From UBA8828 sp964510855 (lineage in GTDB: Bacteria; Verrucomicrobiota; Verrucomicrobiia; Opitutales; UBA953), in NCBI GenBank assembly GCA_964510855.1, contig CAZEDB010000032.1, positions 1 to 12,832 of the forward strand: DNA of 12,832 bases, written 5' to 3'. Both the position numbers and the translations under genes were made by a program. Positions 1 to 7,151 of this stretch are shown here, in pieces. Numbering within the stretch: position 1 is the first letter of the stretch; every line of letters starts with the position of its first letter. Below the pieces are notes generated by a model. It made no database searches and was not told where the DNA came from. It saw only the letters and a list, made by a program, of their open reading frames with translations.

Positions 1-798
1 CCACGCGAGCACCGCTTCACCCATTCGGTTTTCACTTTAGTAGCCGATATCGAAACCTTCGCCAACCTTGGCCAAGGCCTGCGCCTACTCGGACCCGAAA
101 CTAGCTGGGCGCCTTATCAATTGCGCGACGGCGATTACCTACCCCGGCGCCCAATTTTTCATCCCCAGCAACAAACCGAGGCTTTCTTTGGTCAACCCAA
201 CGACACCCTTCCTGCGCGGGCGCGTGCTTTTGCTGCCGCACATGGCTATAACGTTTCTGCAACCGCACAGCTCACGCTCGTCGCCCTACCGAGAGCGTTT
301 GGTAAATCTTACAACCCCGTTAGTTTTATTTTAATTAACGAAGATAACAAACTAGTGGCGGCGATTGCCGAAGTTCATAATACCTTTGGTGAGCGCAAAG
401 CCTGGTTTTTAAGTCCTGACTGTCGCCAGCCCGACGGTTCACTAAAACTCCGCACCCCCAAGCAATTTTACGTCTCACCGTTCTCGGGGCTCGATACTGA
501 GTTTGAATTCATCCTACGCAGCCCGGGCGATCGTCTCGTCATCAAGGTTGACCATTGGGAAAAAGGTACGCGGACGTTGATTAGTGCTTGGACGGGGCGC
601 CGCGTACCCCTGACCGACCTGCGATTGGCTTGGCTTACGCTGCGAATGCCTTTTTTAATCTTAAAGGTCATTACCCTCATTCACCTGCACGCACTTTGGC
701 TTTGGCTCGTCAAACGGCTTCCCTTCCGTCGCAAGAAAGACGACCCTCGTTCCCAAGTTGACCTGCGCGACCCCCACCCCGACACCCCCGATGCTTAA
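1..798 (+). CDS. DUF1365 family protein, 5' end missing
   Basis: The reading frame is open from base 1, and the segment ending in REHRFTHSVF at the window edge looks like the start of the DUF1365 domain, so probably only about ten N-terminal residues are missing. Family-like blocks are visible: FGKSYNPVSF (the family's FNPxSF region), AEVHNTFGER and KQFYVSPF, then a C-terminal hydrophobic stretch around LILKVITLIHLHALWLWL that could touch the membrane. The biochemical role of DUF1365 is unknown. In many bacteria the family sits next to CFA-like methyltransferases and a flavin-dependent amine oxidase, and the first of these follows here with an 8-bp overlap. The TTG at 121 could be read as a start, but that would discard conserved sequence upstream. 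Family assignment is secure; the lipid role is inferred from context. Confidence 0.88.
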   Translation, partial: PREHRFTHSVFTLVADIETFANLGQGLRLLGPETSWAPYQLRDGDYLPRRPIFHPQQQTEAFFGQPNDTLPARARAFAAAHGYNVSATAQLTLVALPRAFGKSYNPVSFILINEDNKLVAAIAEVHNTFGERKAWFLSPDCRQPDGSLKLRTPKQFYVSPFSGLDTEFEFILRSPGDRLVIKVDHWEKGTRTLISAWTGRRVPLTDLRLAWLTLRMPFLILKVITLIHLHALWLWLVKRLPFRRKKDDPRSQVDLRDPHPDTPDA

Positions 799-2080
799 CC
801 CTTCCTCACCTTCGCTCACAATCGCCGAGGCCAGTCGGGGCGCCGGGCTGATGCGCCGCTTAGTCTTACGCGAACTCGCGCCTCTGCGTCACGGTCGTCT
901 CCGCATTCAACTCCCCGAAGGTGGCACGCTTCAATTAGGCAGCCCTAGCGAGACCCGCGAAGGCGCCTTACTTACGATTAAGGATGAGCACGCTTTCAAA
1001 CGCATCGTACTCTCGGCCGACATCGGACTCACCGAAGGTTACATCGCGGGTGAGTGGGATTCCCCTGACCTTGCTGCCCTCATCGGCTTCTTCCTCGAGA
1101 ACCTCGAAGATACGCCCAATGTTTCAGGCAGCCGACGCAAAGCGCTCGCACTCGGGTTGCTACGTATAGCCGATCGAGTCGGCCATTTACTCAGACCCAA
1201 CACTCGCGAGACCGCGCGCCGCAATATTGCTGAGCACTACGATTTATCGAACGATTTCTTCCGGCTCTTCCTCGATCCCTCGATGATGTACTCTTCCGCA
1301 AGGTGGACGGCTCAGACTCCCACGCTTGAGGCCGCCCAACGCGAGAAAAATGAAGCCCTTTGCCGCTCGCTACGCCTCTCACGCACGGACCATTTGCTGG
1401 AGATTGGTACCGGCTGGGGCGGCTTTGCCCTGCACGCCGCCTCAACCCGCGGTTGTCGCATCACCTCGCTCACGATTTCGCAAGCCCAGCGCGACCTCGC
1501 AGTCGAACGTATCCAAGCGGCTGGACTCTCGGATCGCATCGAGGTCCGACTCGAAGACTTCCGCGATCACCAAGGAAGTTATGATAAATGTGTTTCAATC
1601 GAAATGATGGAAGCACTCGGGCACCGCTATTTACCGGCGTTTGCTGAGGCGGTTGGCCGGCTGCTCAAGCCCAAGGGGCTCGCGGCTTTCCAATACATCA
1701 CCTGCCCTGACGCCCGCTATGAACAATTCCGCCGCGGCGTAGATTTTATCCAGAAACATATTTTTCCAGGGTCACTGCTGCTTTCGGTGAATCGTGTTAA
1801 TCAGCTCATGACGGAAAAGGGCGGCTTCCAGTTACATCACCTCGAAGACTTTGGCCCTGATTACGCCCGCACCCTCGCCGCCTGGGCCGATGCTTTTGAA
1901 GCCCGCTTAGCCGAGGTTCGTCGACTTGGCTTCAGCGAAGCGTTTATCCGCAAGTGGCGGCTCTACTTCCGTTACTGCGAAGCGGCTTTTGCCCACCGCA
2001 ACATCGGGGTAGTCCAAGCGCTCTATACCCGACCCAACAACTCCATCCTCAACCTACCATGCTCTCCCGCCGTCTCGTAA
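791..2080 (+). CDS. Cyclopropane-fatty-acyl-phospholipid synthase-like SAM methyltransferase
   Basis: This is a 429-residue protein of the Mycolic_acid/CFA synthase family, which transfers a methylene or methyl group from S-adenosylmethionine to the double bond of membrane acyl chains. Visible blocks are HYDLSNDFFRLFLDP (149-163), the SAM-binding LEIGTGWGGF (203-212), SIEMMEALGH (269-278), DFIQKHIFPGS (318-328) and YCEAAF (395-400). Glu274 lies where CFA synthases have their active-site Glu. Two positions differ from E. coli Cfa as I remember it: YSS (167-169) instead of YSC, and Gln301 in QYIT where E. coli has His. The second change is usual in homologues encoded beside DUF1365. The ATG at 791 was chosen over an in-frame TTG at 758 because it is a stronger codon and gives the common 8-bp overlap with the preceding stop. 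The product could be a cyclopropane, a methyl-branched acid or a furan fatty acid precursor; the sequence does not decide. Confidence 0.9.
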   Translation: MLNPSSPSLTIAEASRGAGLMRRLVLRELAPLRHGRLRIQLPEGGTLQLGSPSETREGALLTIKDEHAFKRIVLSADIGLTEGYIAGEWDSPDLAALIGFFLENLEDTPNVSGSRRKALALGLLRIADRVGHLLRPNTRETARRNIAEHYDLSNDFFRLFLDPSMMYSSARWTAQTPTLEAAQREKNEALCRSLRLSRTDHLLEIGTGWGGFALHAASTRGCRITSLTISQAQRDLAVERIQAAGLSDRIEVRLEDFRDHQGSYDKCVSIEMMEALGHRYLPAFAEAVGRLLKPKGLAAFQYITCPDARYEQFRRGVDFIQKHIFPGSLLLSVNRVNQLMTEKGGFQLHHLEDFGPDYARTLAAWADAFEARLAEVRRLGFSEAFIRKWRLYFRYCEAAFAHRNIGVVQALYTRPNNSILNLPCSPAVS

Positions 2081-2454
2081 TCGTTTATTGCTGGGTTGTC
2101 CTCATCGCCATGACTTGGGTGTCGTGGTATGCGTCGACGACTCCTACCATCACTTCACTACCGGAATACGCAACGTTAGCAGGTAAAGAGGCGATTAATG
2201 TTATCGATGGCTTTGTTACCGTTTGCTCCGAGCCCTGGGGTCTCGCCACCATGTTTGACGCCTACTTTGGCTTCCTTGCTTTCTTCCTCTATGTAGCGTG
2301 GCGCGAATACACCCTCACAGCCCGCTTGGGTTGGTTTATCGCCCTGATGCTGTTGGGGAACTTTGCCATCGTGACTTACCTGCTCCTCGCCCTGCGTGCG
2401 GCTCCAGGTGAAAAGGATTTAGCCAAGGTCTTCTTTACGGCCAAGAAAGCTTAA
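2059..2454 (+). CDS. DUF1475-like small membrane protein
   Basis: A 131-residue hydrophobic protein with about three membrane segments: residues about 5-23 (LVIVYCWVVLIAMTWVSWYA), about 66-85 around FDAYFGFLAFFLYVAW, and about 92-114 around GWFIALMLLGNFAIVTYLLL. The block ATMFDAYFGFLAFF followed by LLGNFAIVTYLLL resembles DUF1475 (PF07343) as I remember it. The function is unknown. The ATG at 2059 lies inside the end of the methyltransferase gene (22-bp overlap). A longer version starting at 1954 would add a non-hydrophobic, Pro-rich leader that is merely the methyltransferase sequence in another frame, so it was rejected. Position in the operon suggests a membrane helper for lipid modification, which is inference only. 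Confidence 0.72.
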   Translation: MLSRRLVIVYCWVVLIAMTWVSWYASTTPTITSLPEYATLAGKEAINVIDGFVTVCSEPWGLATMFDAYFGFLAFFLYVAWREYTLTARLGWFIALMLLGNFAIVTYLLLALRAAPGEKDLAKVFFTAKKA

Positions 2455-2455
2455 G

Positions 2456-2938
2456 ATGGGGCAGGTTCGCGATTGGTTGCAGCGACGCATCCGCGATCCT
2501 CTGGTGGCGGAATTGCGCCAAGGAGCAACCCCGGAGAGTTTAGCCCAAGCCACCGCTACGGGCGCAGCTATCGGGGTGCTACCTTTTCTCGGTTTAACCA
2601 CCTTCGTAGCACTCCTCGTGGGCCGCGTGCAGAAGCTCAACCCCATCGCCCTGCAGGTGGCGAACTACTTAGTTACCCCAGCCCAAGTGGCGTTGATTAT
2701 CCCCTTGGTGCGGCTCGGTGAATACCTTACCGGCGCCCCTGCCATGCCGCTTGATCCTGCGGCGATTGTCAGCGGTTTCATGGATTCGCCCTGGGCATTT
2801 CTCAAGGAGTTTGGCGTGGCGGGGCTACACGGACTCTTAGGTTGGACCTTAACCATTCCGACCCTAGCATGGATAGCCAACCGCGCCCTGCGCCCCCTTT
2901 TCCAACGCTTAACTCCCCATGACCGACGTCCTCTTTAA
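2456..2938 (+). CDS. DUF2062 domain membrane protein
   Basis: A 160-residue protein beginning with a basic amphipathic stretch (VRDWLQRRIRDPLVAELRQG) and followed by the DUF2062 pattern: TGAAIGVLPFLGLTTFVALL, then a polar LNPIALQVANYLVTP, then LIIPLVRLGEYL, and a last hydrophobic segment near LGWTLTIPTLAWIANRAL. DUF2062 proteins are small membrane proteins of unknown function, sometimes linked to glycosyltransferases and lipid loci. The start lies 1 bp after the DUF1475-like stop, with a weak AAG-type ribosome site inside the upstream codons (CAAGAAAGC). The next gene begins 20 bp before this stop, so expression is probably coupled on both sides. Confidence 0.83.
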   Translation: MGQVRDWLQRRIRDPLVAELRQGATPESLAQATATGAAIGVLPFLGLTTFVALLVGRVQKLNPIALQVANYLVTPAQVALIIPLVRLGEYLTGAPAMPLDPAAIVSGFMDSPWAFLKEFGVAGLHGLLGWTLTIPTLAWIANRALRPLFQRLTPHDRRPL

Positions 2939-3758
2939 TCTCGGCTGGCTCACGCTGATGCTAGGCGTGCTTCCGAGCATCGTGCTTTTTAGTGCAACTT
3001 GGCTACTCGCTTGGCGCCTCAATAATTGGTCGATCGTGGATGTCACTTGGTCTTACGGCTTCGCCATCGCGATTGCTCTACCCTTTGTTTTTCTTCCGCA
3101 AGAAAGCTGGGCGCTGGTCAAGCAGGAGTGGCATTCGAATCCCGTCCTATGGCTCGGAGCTGCTATGAGTATTTGGAGCCTTCGACTCGGCACCCACCTA
3201 GCCATCCGTATTCTTGGCCACCTCGATCAAGAAGATGGGCGCTATCTCCGTATGCGAGAACAACACGGTACAAAAATGGCCTACAAGATGGCGGTATTTT
3301 ATTTCCAGCAAGGTATCGCGCTCACCGTCCTCTTGCTGCCTTTTCTTTCTGCGGCAGCTGATGGGGGCCGTTCGCCCGCGAGTTGGATTCATATCTTAGG
3401 CTTAGGCTTATTTATCGCCGGGATGACGATTGAGTCGCGAGGCGACGCTCAACTCGCCCGCTTCAAAGCCGACCCCACCAACCGTGGCAAGGTCTGCGAT
3501 GTCGGCCTTTGGGCTTGGACCCGCCACCCTAATTACTTTGGAGAATTTCTGATTTGGTCAGGTTTTGCCTGCTTGAGTTTCACCCCCAACTTACTCGGCA
3601 TTCCCGGCCTACTTTGTGCAGCGACCCTTTGGTATTTAGTAACCCAAGTTACGGGCATCCCCCTCACCGAAGCCCAGTTGCTTAAATCTAAGGGCGACGC
3701 CTACAAGGCCTACCAAAGCCGGGTTCCAGCCTTTTGGCCACGCCGCCCCCGAGGCTAA
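2919..3758 (+). CDS. DUF1295 family membrane protein (steroid 5-alpha-reductase/ICMT fold)
   Basis: A 279-residue polytopic membrane protein with the usual length and layout of DUF1295. Helices are predicted near residues 5-30, 42-60, 75-95, 125-145, 155-170 and 215-245. Family hallmarks are a RLGTHLAIRI...DGRY block, then ARFKADPTNRGKVCDVGLW and the signature TRHPNYFGEFL (RHPNYFGE at 202-209), which in related ICMT and sterol-reductase folds lies near the cofactor site. It ends YKAYQSRVPAFWPRRP, as in the family. Members are annotated as putative 3-oxo-5-alpha-steroid 4-dehydrogenase-like, but bacterial substrates are mostly unknown. Here it closes the CFA-like operon, so an acyl or isoprenoid lipid substrate is plausible. 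The 47-bp gap after it holds only a 5-bp hairpin (3776-3788) without a T run, so transcription may continue into the next gene. Confidence 0.9.
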   Translation: MTDVLFNLGWLTLMLGVLPSIVLFSATWLLAWRLNNWSIVDVTWSYGFAIAIALPFVFLPQESWALVKQEWHSNPVLWLGAAMSIWSLRLGTHLAIRILGHLDQEDGRYLRMREQHGTKMAYKMAVFYFQQGIALTVLLLPFLSAAADGGRSPASWIHILGLGLFIAGMTIESRGDAQLARFKADPTNRGKVCDVGLWAWTRHPNYFGEFLIWSGFACLSFTPNLLGIPGLLCAATLWYLVTQVTGIPLTEAQLLKSKGDAYKAYQSRVPAFWPRRPRG

Positions 3759-3805
3759 GAAGGCGACGCTTGCCAGCCCTCAAAGGGCAGTAAATGTGAA
3801 GGCCT

Positions 3806-5947
3806 ATGCGTATTGGGCTTTTCCTCATAGGTGCACTCGCTGCCGCAGCTACGGTGTTCTTGGTTTTATTCCGAGATGCCTCTCATGCCTTCGTAAGCGC
3901 TAAAGATTTTGCCGGGCTGCGGACGCACTTTTCGCAAACCGCTGCCACTCAAGAAAGTCAGCTTGGGCTACGTGAGGCTGTGCAAGATCCAGATTATCAA
4001 CGGGCGCTGGCAGCCCATGAAGTCATCCGCGTCACTGGCGATGCAGCCTTAGGCGAGCTCCTTAACCAACCCAAAGGTGCAGCCTTCTTAAAAGCCTTTT
4101 TAGCTGATACCGCCTGGATGGAAGCCTATCTCGGCACCGGCTTTGAACCTAAAGCTACGGGGCTCGAGGTTTTACGTCGACTGCACCTGGTTGAGCCTAA
4201 AGCCAGCCCGCATGCCCGCGAACTCATGGCTGCGATTGCGATCACCTACACCGCCTCACCTTACGCAGAAAATTTAACCCGCATGGCTACGCCCACGGGT
4301 TTTGGTTCTACGCCCGAAAATCGTTTCCGTTTTTATCGCCAAGCCCAAGACGAAGGAAAGCTCCACCGCATGTTTGGTTCCCTGCGTGCTTGGGAATTAT
4401 GCTTTGTGGTATCATCAAATTGTGACGACGCCGCACTGTCCTGGATGCTCTCCAATATTAACGTTCCCATCGCTCGGCTTACCGATGCCTGCTGGGCCAT
4501 ACGTTACCAGGGCGTGAGTGCTTTTGGTGAGTCTATCCAAGGTCCCCTCTTTTACACCGCAGGTCGCGATTGGCTCAATTGGGCCGAGAACCTTTCACTC
4601 CAAGGTGGAGTCTGTGGTTCGCTCTCGCACTTCGGCGCGGTGGCGGCCCGTGCGCGCGGCATCCCTGCTTACACTTGTGGACAACCTGGACATTGTGCCT
4701 ACGCCGTACGTCATGCGCGCGGTGAATGGGTCGGCGGATTTGGTGGCCCTGATGGCTCACCTCACTATAGCCCATGGGGTTGGAATTATACTCATGTCAT
4801 GGCACTCGAAGCGGCTTTTGCCGACGATGCGGCCGCCACTAAAGCCAAGCGCCATCTTTGGCAGTCGCGCCTTCCTGGCCCTCCCGCACGCCAGCTTGAG
4901 GCACTCGCGCTCGCCACCGCCGCCACCCCCGCTTTCATTCCTGCTTGGCGTGAGCGCGTCGATGCCCTCCTAGCAGCTCAGGCTAACCATGAAACTTGGC
5001 GTAAACTTTTCCGCGAAGTCCAAGAACGCTTCGGTAAGCTCACCTTCCCTGCGGCAGAGATTCTCAACAAATTTGAAGGTAAACTTATTGAGGGTGTAGA
5101 TACCGATCGCCGCATGCTCCTTGCTATGGAGTTTCAGGAAAATATTGGTAAAGGCCTACAAAACTGGTCGTGGGATATGCCCGGCGATGTTGTAGCACGC
5201 CAATCCAAATGGTTTGAAGGCAACGACCGGGCGCGCTTCTTTAATCGCACCCTCGCTCTCCACGCTACCAACAAACACTTCTTTGGGCAGCTCATGGCCT
5301 GGGGTACTAATAACTTAGGCAAGGCTGCCGATGGCACACCTCTGATGACCTTGGCTTTAACCGAAGTCATTCGCCTACGGAGTGCTCCCGGGGCAGGCCT
5401 AGATGAATCTTCTCTACGCGACATCACGCGCTCGGCAATTTTGGCGGCAGAAAATGCCCGCTCGGCTGAAGCTTTCCGACTCACAGCTCAAGCCGGTGAA
5501 CGCTTCGCTAATCGGGGAGGCGAGCCTCGCGGCGACCTTTCTGGTCCAGGTAAACTTGTTTCTGACCGAGGCGTGCCTTGGTTAAGCTCAAGCAGCCAAT
5601 GGGATCAACCTTGGTCGCACCTTGGGGTTATTAACGGCAATGGCGGGCAATTCCACACCGACCGAGAAAAGGAACCTAGCATCACGGTACAACTTGCCGA
5701 GACGGTAACCCTCGCTTCGGTGACGGTAGAAAAAGTAAGGGGCAATGAATACCGGCTTCGCCGCGCCAAGCTCCAAGTCTCAACCGACGGTGCTACTTGG
5801 TTCGATGTGGCTACCACCGAAGACTGCCCCGACATCTGGAAGCCGCAAGTCGACGGACGTGCCGCTCGCTGGGTTCGCTTGGTCGCCCTCAACGGTGATG
5901 GCGGCGACTTCCTTCACCTTCGTAGCTTCTTAATTCGCGCCAAATGA
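3806..5947 (+). CDS. Exported transglutaminase-like protein with C-terminal discoidin-like domain
   Basis: A 713-residue protein starting with a hydrophobic signal or anchor (residues about 3-22, IGLFLIGALAAAATVFLVLF), so it is probably periplasmic or membrane-anchored. Residues about 30-235 are helical and unrecognised. At 266-320 lies a transglutaminase-like core: GGVCGSLSHFGAVAARARGIPA with Cys270, GHCAYAV with His296 about 26 residues later, and Asp316 in GGPDGS, matching the Cys-His-Asp order and spacing of that fold. Bacterial members can be proteases, amidases or cross-linkers, and which applies is not visible. Residues about 590-713 resemble an F5/8 type C (discoidin) beta-sandwich: SSQWDQPWSHLGVINGNG, an ITVQLAE strand, LQVSTDGATWFDV and ARWVRLVALNGDGG. 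Such domains often bind glycans. The ATG at 3806 follows a GAAGG only 3 bp away; an in-frame ATG at 3794 is cut at once by TGA. The next gene overlaps by 4 bp (ATGA). Confidence 0.8.
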   Translation: MRIGLFLIGALAAAATVFLVLFRDASHAFVSAKDFAGLRTHFSQTAATQESQLGLREAVQDPDYQRALAAHEVIRVTGDAALGELLNQPKGAAFLKAFLADTAWMEAYLGTGFEPKATGLEVLRRLHLVEPKASPHARELMAAIAITYTASPYAENLTRMATPTGFGSTPENRFRFYRQAQDEGKLHRMFGSLRAWELCFVVSSNCDDAALSWMLSNINVPIARLTDACWAIRYQGVSAFGESIQGPLFYTAGRDWLNWAENLSLQGGVCGSLSHFGAVAARARGIPAYTCGQPGHCAYAVRHARGEWVGGFGGPDGSPHYSPWGWNYTHVMALEAAFADDAAATKAKRHLWQSRLPGPPARQLEALALATAATPAFIPAWRERVDALLAAQANHETWRKLFREVQERFGKLTFPAAEILNKFEGKLIEGVDTDRRMLLAMEFQENIGKGLQNWSWDMPGDVVARQSKWFEGNDRARFFNRTLALHATNKHFFGQLMAWGTNNLGKAADGTPLMTLALTEVIRLRSAPGAGLDESSLRDITRSAILAAENARSAEAFRLTAQAGERFANRGGEPRGDLSGPGKLVSDRGVPWLSSSSQWDQPWSHLGVINGNGGQFHTDREKEPSITVQLAETVTLASVTVEKVRGNEYRLRRAKLQVSTDGATWFDVATTEDCPDIWKPQVDGRAARWVRLVALNGDGGDFLHLRSFLIRAK

Positions 5948-7134
5948 AACGCTCCTTAGCCCTTCTCCTCTTATCTATCGCCCTACTCGGCGCTAAGCCC
6001 GCGGCGCATTGGGAAGAAGCCCAAGCCCAGGCCAAAGCACAAAGTAAAGACGTGGCGGTTTTACTTGATGGGAGCGACTGGTCCCATTTATCGCGCAACT
6101 TCCGCGAGCAAGTTGTGGGTGCATCTGCGGTGCAACAGCTACTCACAGCCAACTACATTCAAGTCACCGTCGATAACCCTGAGCGACCTGACGACGCCGG
6201 CAAGGCTCTGGTTGAGAAGAATAAAGGGTTTGGCTTCCGCCCCTGGAACTTACCGGCATTAGCCCTGAGCGACGAACAGGGCCGTGTTTATGCCAGCATC
6301 GCGGCAACCGAGGCGAAGGAAGCTTCTGTCTTAACTAAATGGTTAGGCGAAGCACGCCAAGCACGTCAGACCATGCGCGAGCTCCTTGCCAGTGCTAGTA
6401 CCCTAAAAGGTAAAGATAAAGCCGAGGCGCTAGGGCGAGCACTCAATGCCATTGATTTAAATCACGCGCGCTCAAACTTTGGTGACCTCGTACGTGAGAT
6501 TGCCGCCCTAGATCCCCAAGATACCACCGGCTGGCGCTTACGCTATGAATTTAATGACCTCGGTTTCCTTGAAGGCACGGTACTTAAACTTGCGGGAGAT
6601 AAAAAGCTGGCTGAAGCCCTGAAGGAAATCGATCAGCGCCTCGCTAATACGAAAATCAGCCCCGACCAGCGCATGCGCCTTTTAGCGGCACGCTTTGCTG
6701 CCTACCGTCGAGCCGGGCAAATGACCGATGCGCTCGCCGTCTTAGATACAATGGCAGCCGCCGATCCCCAGTCCTTCTGGGGCAAGGGAGCACGCGTGAT
6801 TCACACCTTCCATAGTCAACCGGTAAAACTTCGTGGCTGGTTCTGGGATGGGCACGATATGCGTCCTGAGCCAACCGCGATGGAAATTGATGCTTCCGAT
6901 AAAGTTACCGCCGCGGGTGACTATCTTATCGAAACCAAGGGCTGGGGATTAAATATCCGTTCAGTGGCCTTGGTAGCGGGCGACAAAGTCTTGGCGCAGA
7001 CTGATCGCCGCCAAGGCTCCACCTGGAAACTTAAACTTAATGAACGACCTGCCGGAGCCATTCGCCTGCGCTTAACGGCTACGGGCCAAGGCTGGTATGA
7101 TGGCCGTGGTACGATTGAGTTGAGGAAAGAGTAG
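5944..7134 (+). CDS. Exported thioredoxin-fold protein lacking the CxxC pair, with C-terminal beta-rich module
   Basis: A 396-residue protein with a Sec signal peptide (residues 1 to about 20, KRSLALLLLSIALLGAKPA). Residues about 20-140 look like a thioredoxin_7/DUF255-type fold: VAVLLDGSDWSHLSRNF corresponds to the usual GSDWCxxC region, followed by an NYIQVTVDNP strand and a WNLPALALSD segment that fits the cis-Pro loop. The redox cysteines are replaced by Ser47 and Ser50 (WSHLS), so disulfide chemistry is unlikely. Residues about 150-290 are helical, perhaps TPR-like (MTDALAVLDTMAAADP). Residues about 320-396 form a module homologous to the C-terminus of the facing hexosaminidase (GLNIRSVALVAGDK, then DGRGTIELR). 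The start overlaps the upstream stop by 4 bp, so the pair is probably translationally coupled. The function is unknown; a binding or scaffold role is the best guess. Confidence 0.78.
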   Translation: MKRSLALLLLSIALLGAKPAAHWEEAQAQAKAQSKDVAVLLDGSDWSHLSRNFREQVVGASAVQQLLTANYIQVTVDNPERPDDAGKALVEKNKGFGFRPWNLPALALSDEQGRVYASIAATEAKEASVLTKWLGEARQARQTMRELLASASTLKGKDKAEALGRALNAIDLNHARSNFGDLVREIAALDPQDTTGWRLRYEFNDLGFLEGTVLKLAGDKKLAEALKEIDQRLANTKISPDQRMRLLAARFAAYRRAGQMTDALAVLDTMAAADPQSFWGKGARVIHTFHSQPVKLRGWFWDGHDMRPEPTAMEIDASDKVTAAGDYLIETKGWGLNIRSVALVAGDKVLAQTDRRQGSTWKLKLNERPAGAIRLRLTATGQGWYDGRGTIELRKE

Positions 7135-7151
7135 AAGTCTGCTGTCGCGCG

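Noticed and set aside
758..790. TTG start for the CFA-like gene
   Set aside because: It adds an 11-residue Thr/Pro leader taken from the overlapping DUF1365 sequence; the in-frame ATG at 791 is stronger and gives a normal 8-bp overlap.
1954..2058. Earlier start for the DUF1475-like gene
   Set aside because: The extra 35 residues are the methyltransferase sequence in another frame and would push the first membrane segment inward.
3776..3788. Hairpin GCCCT/AGGGC after the DUF1295 gene as terminator
   Set aside because: Only a 5-bp stem and no T run follow; transcription may well pass through.
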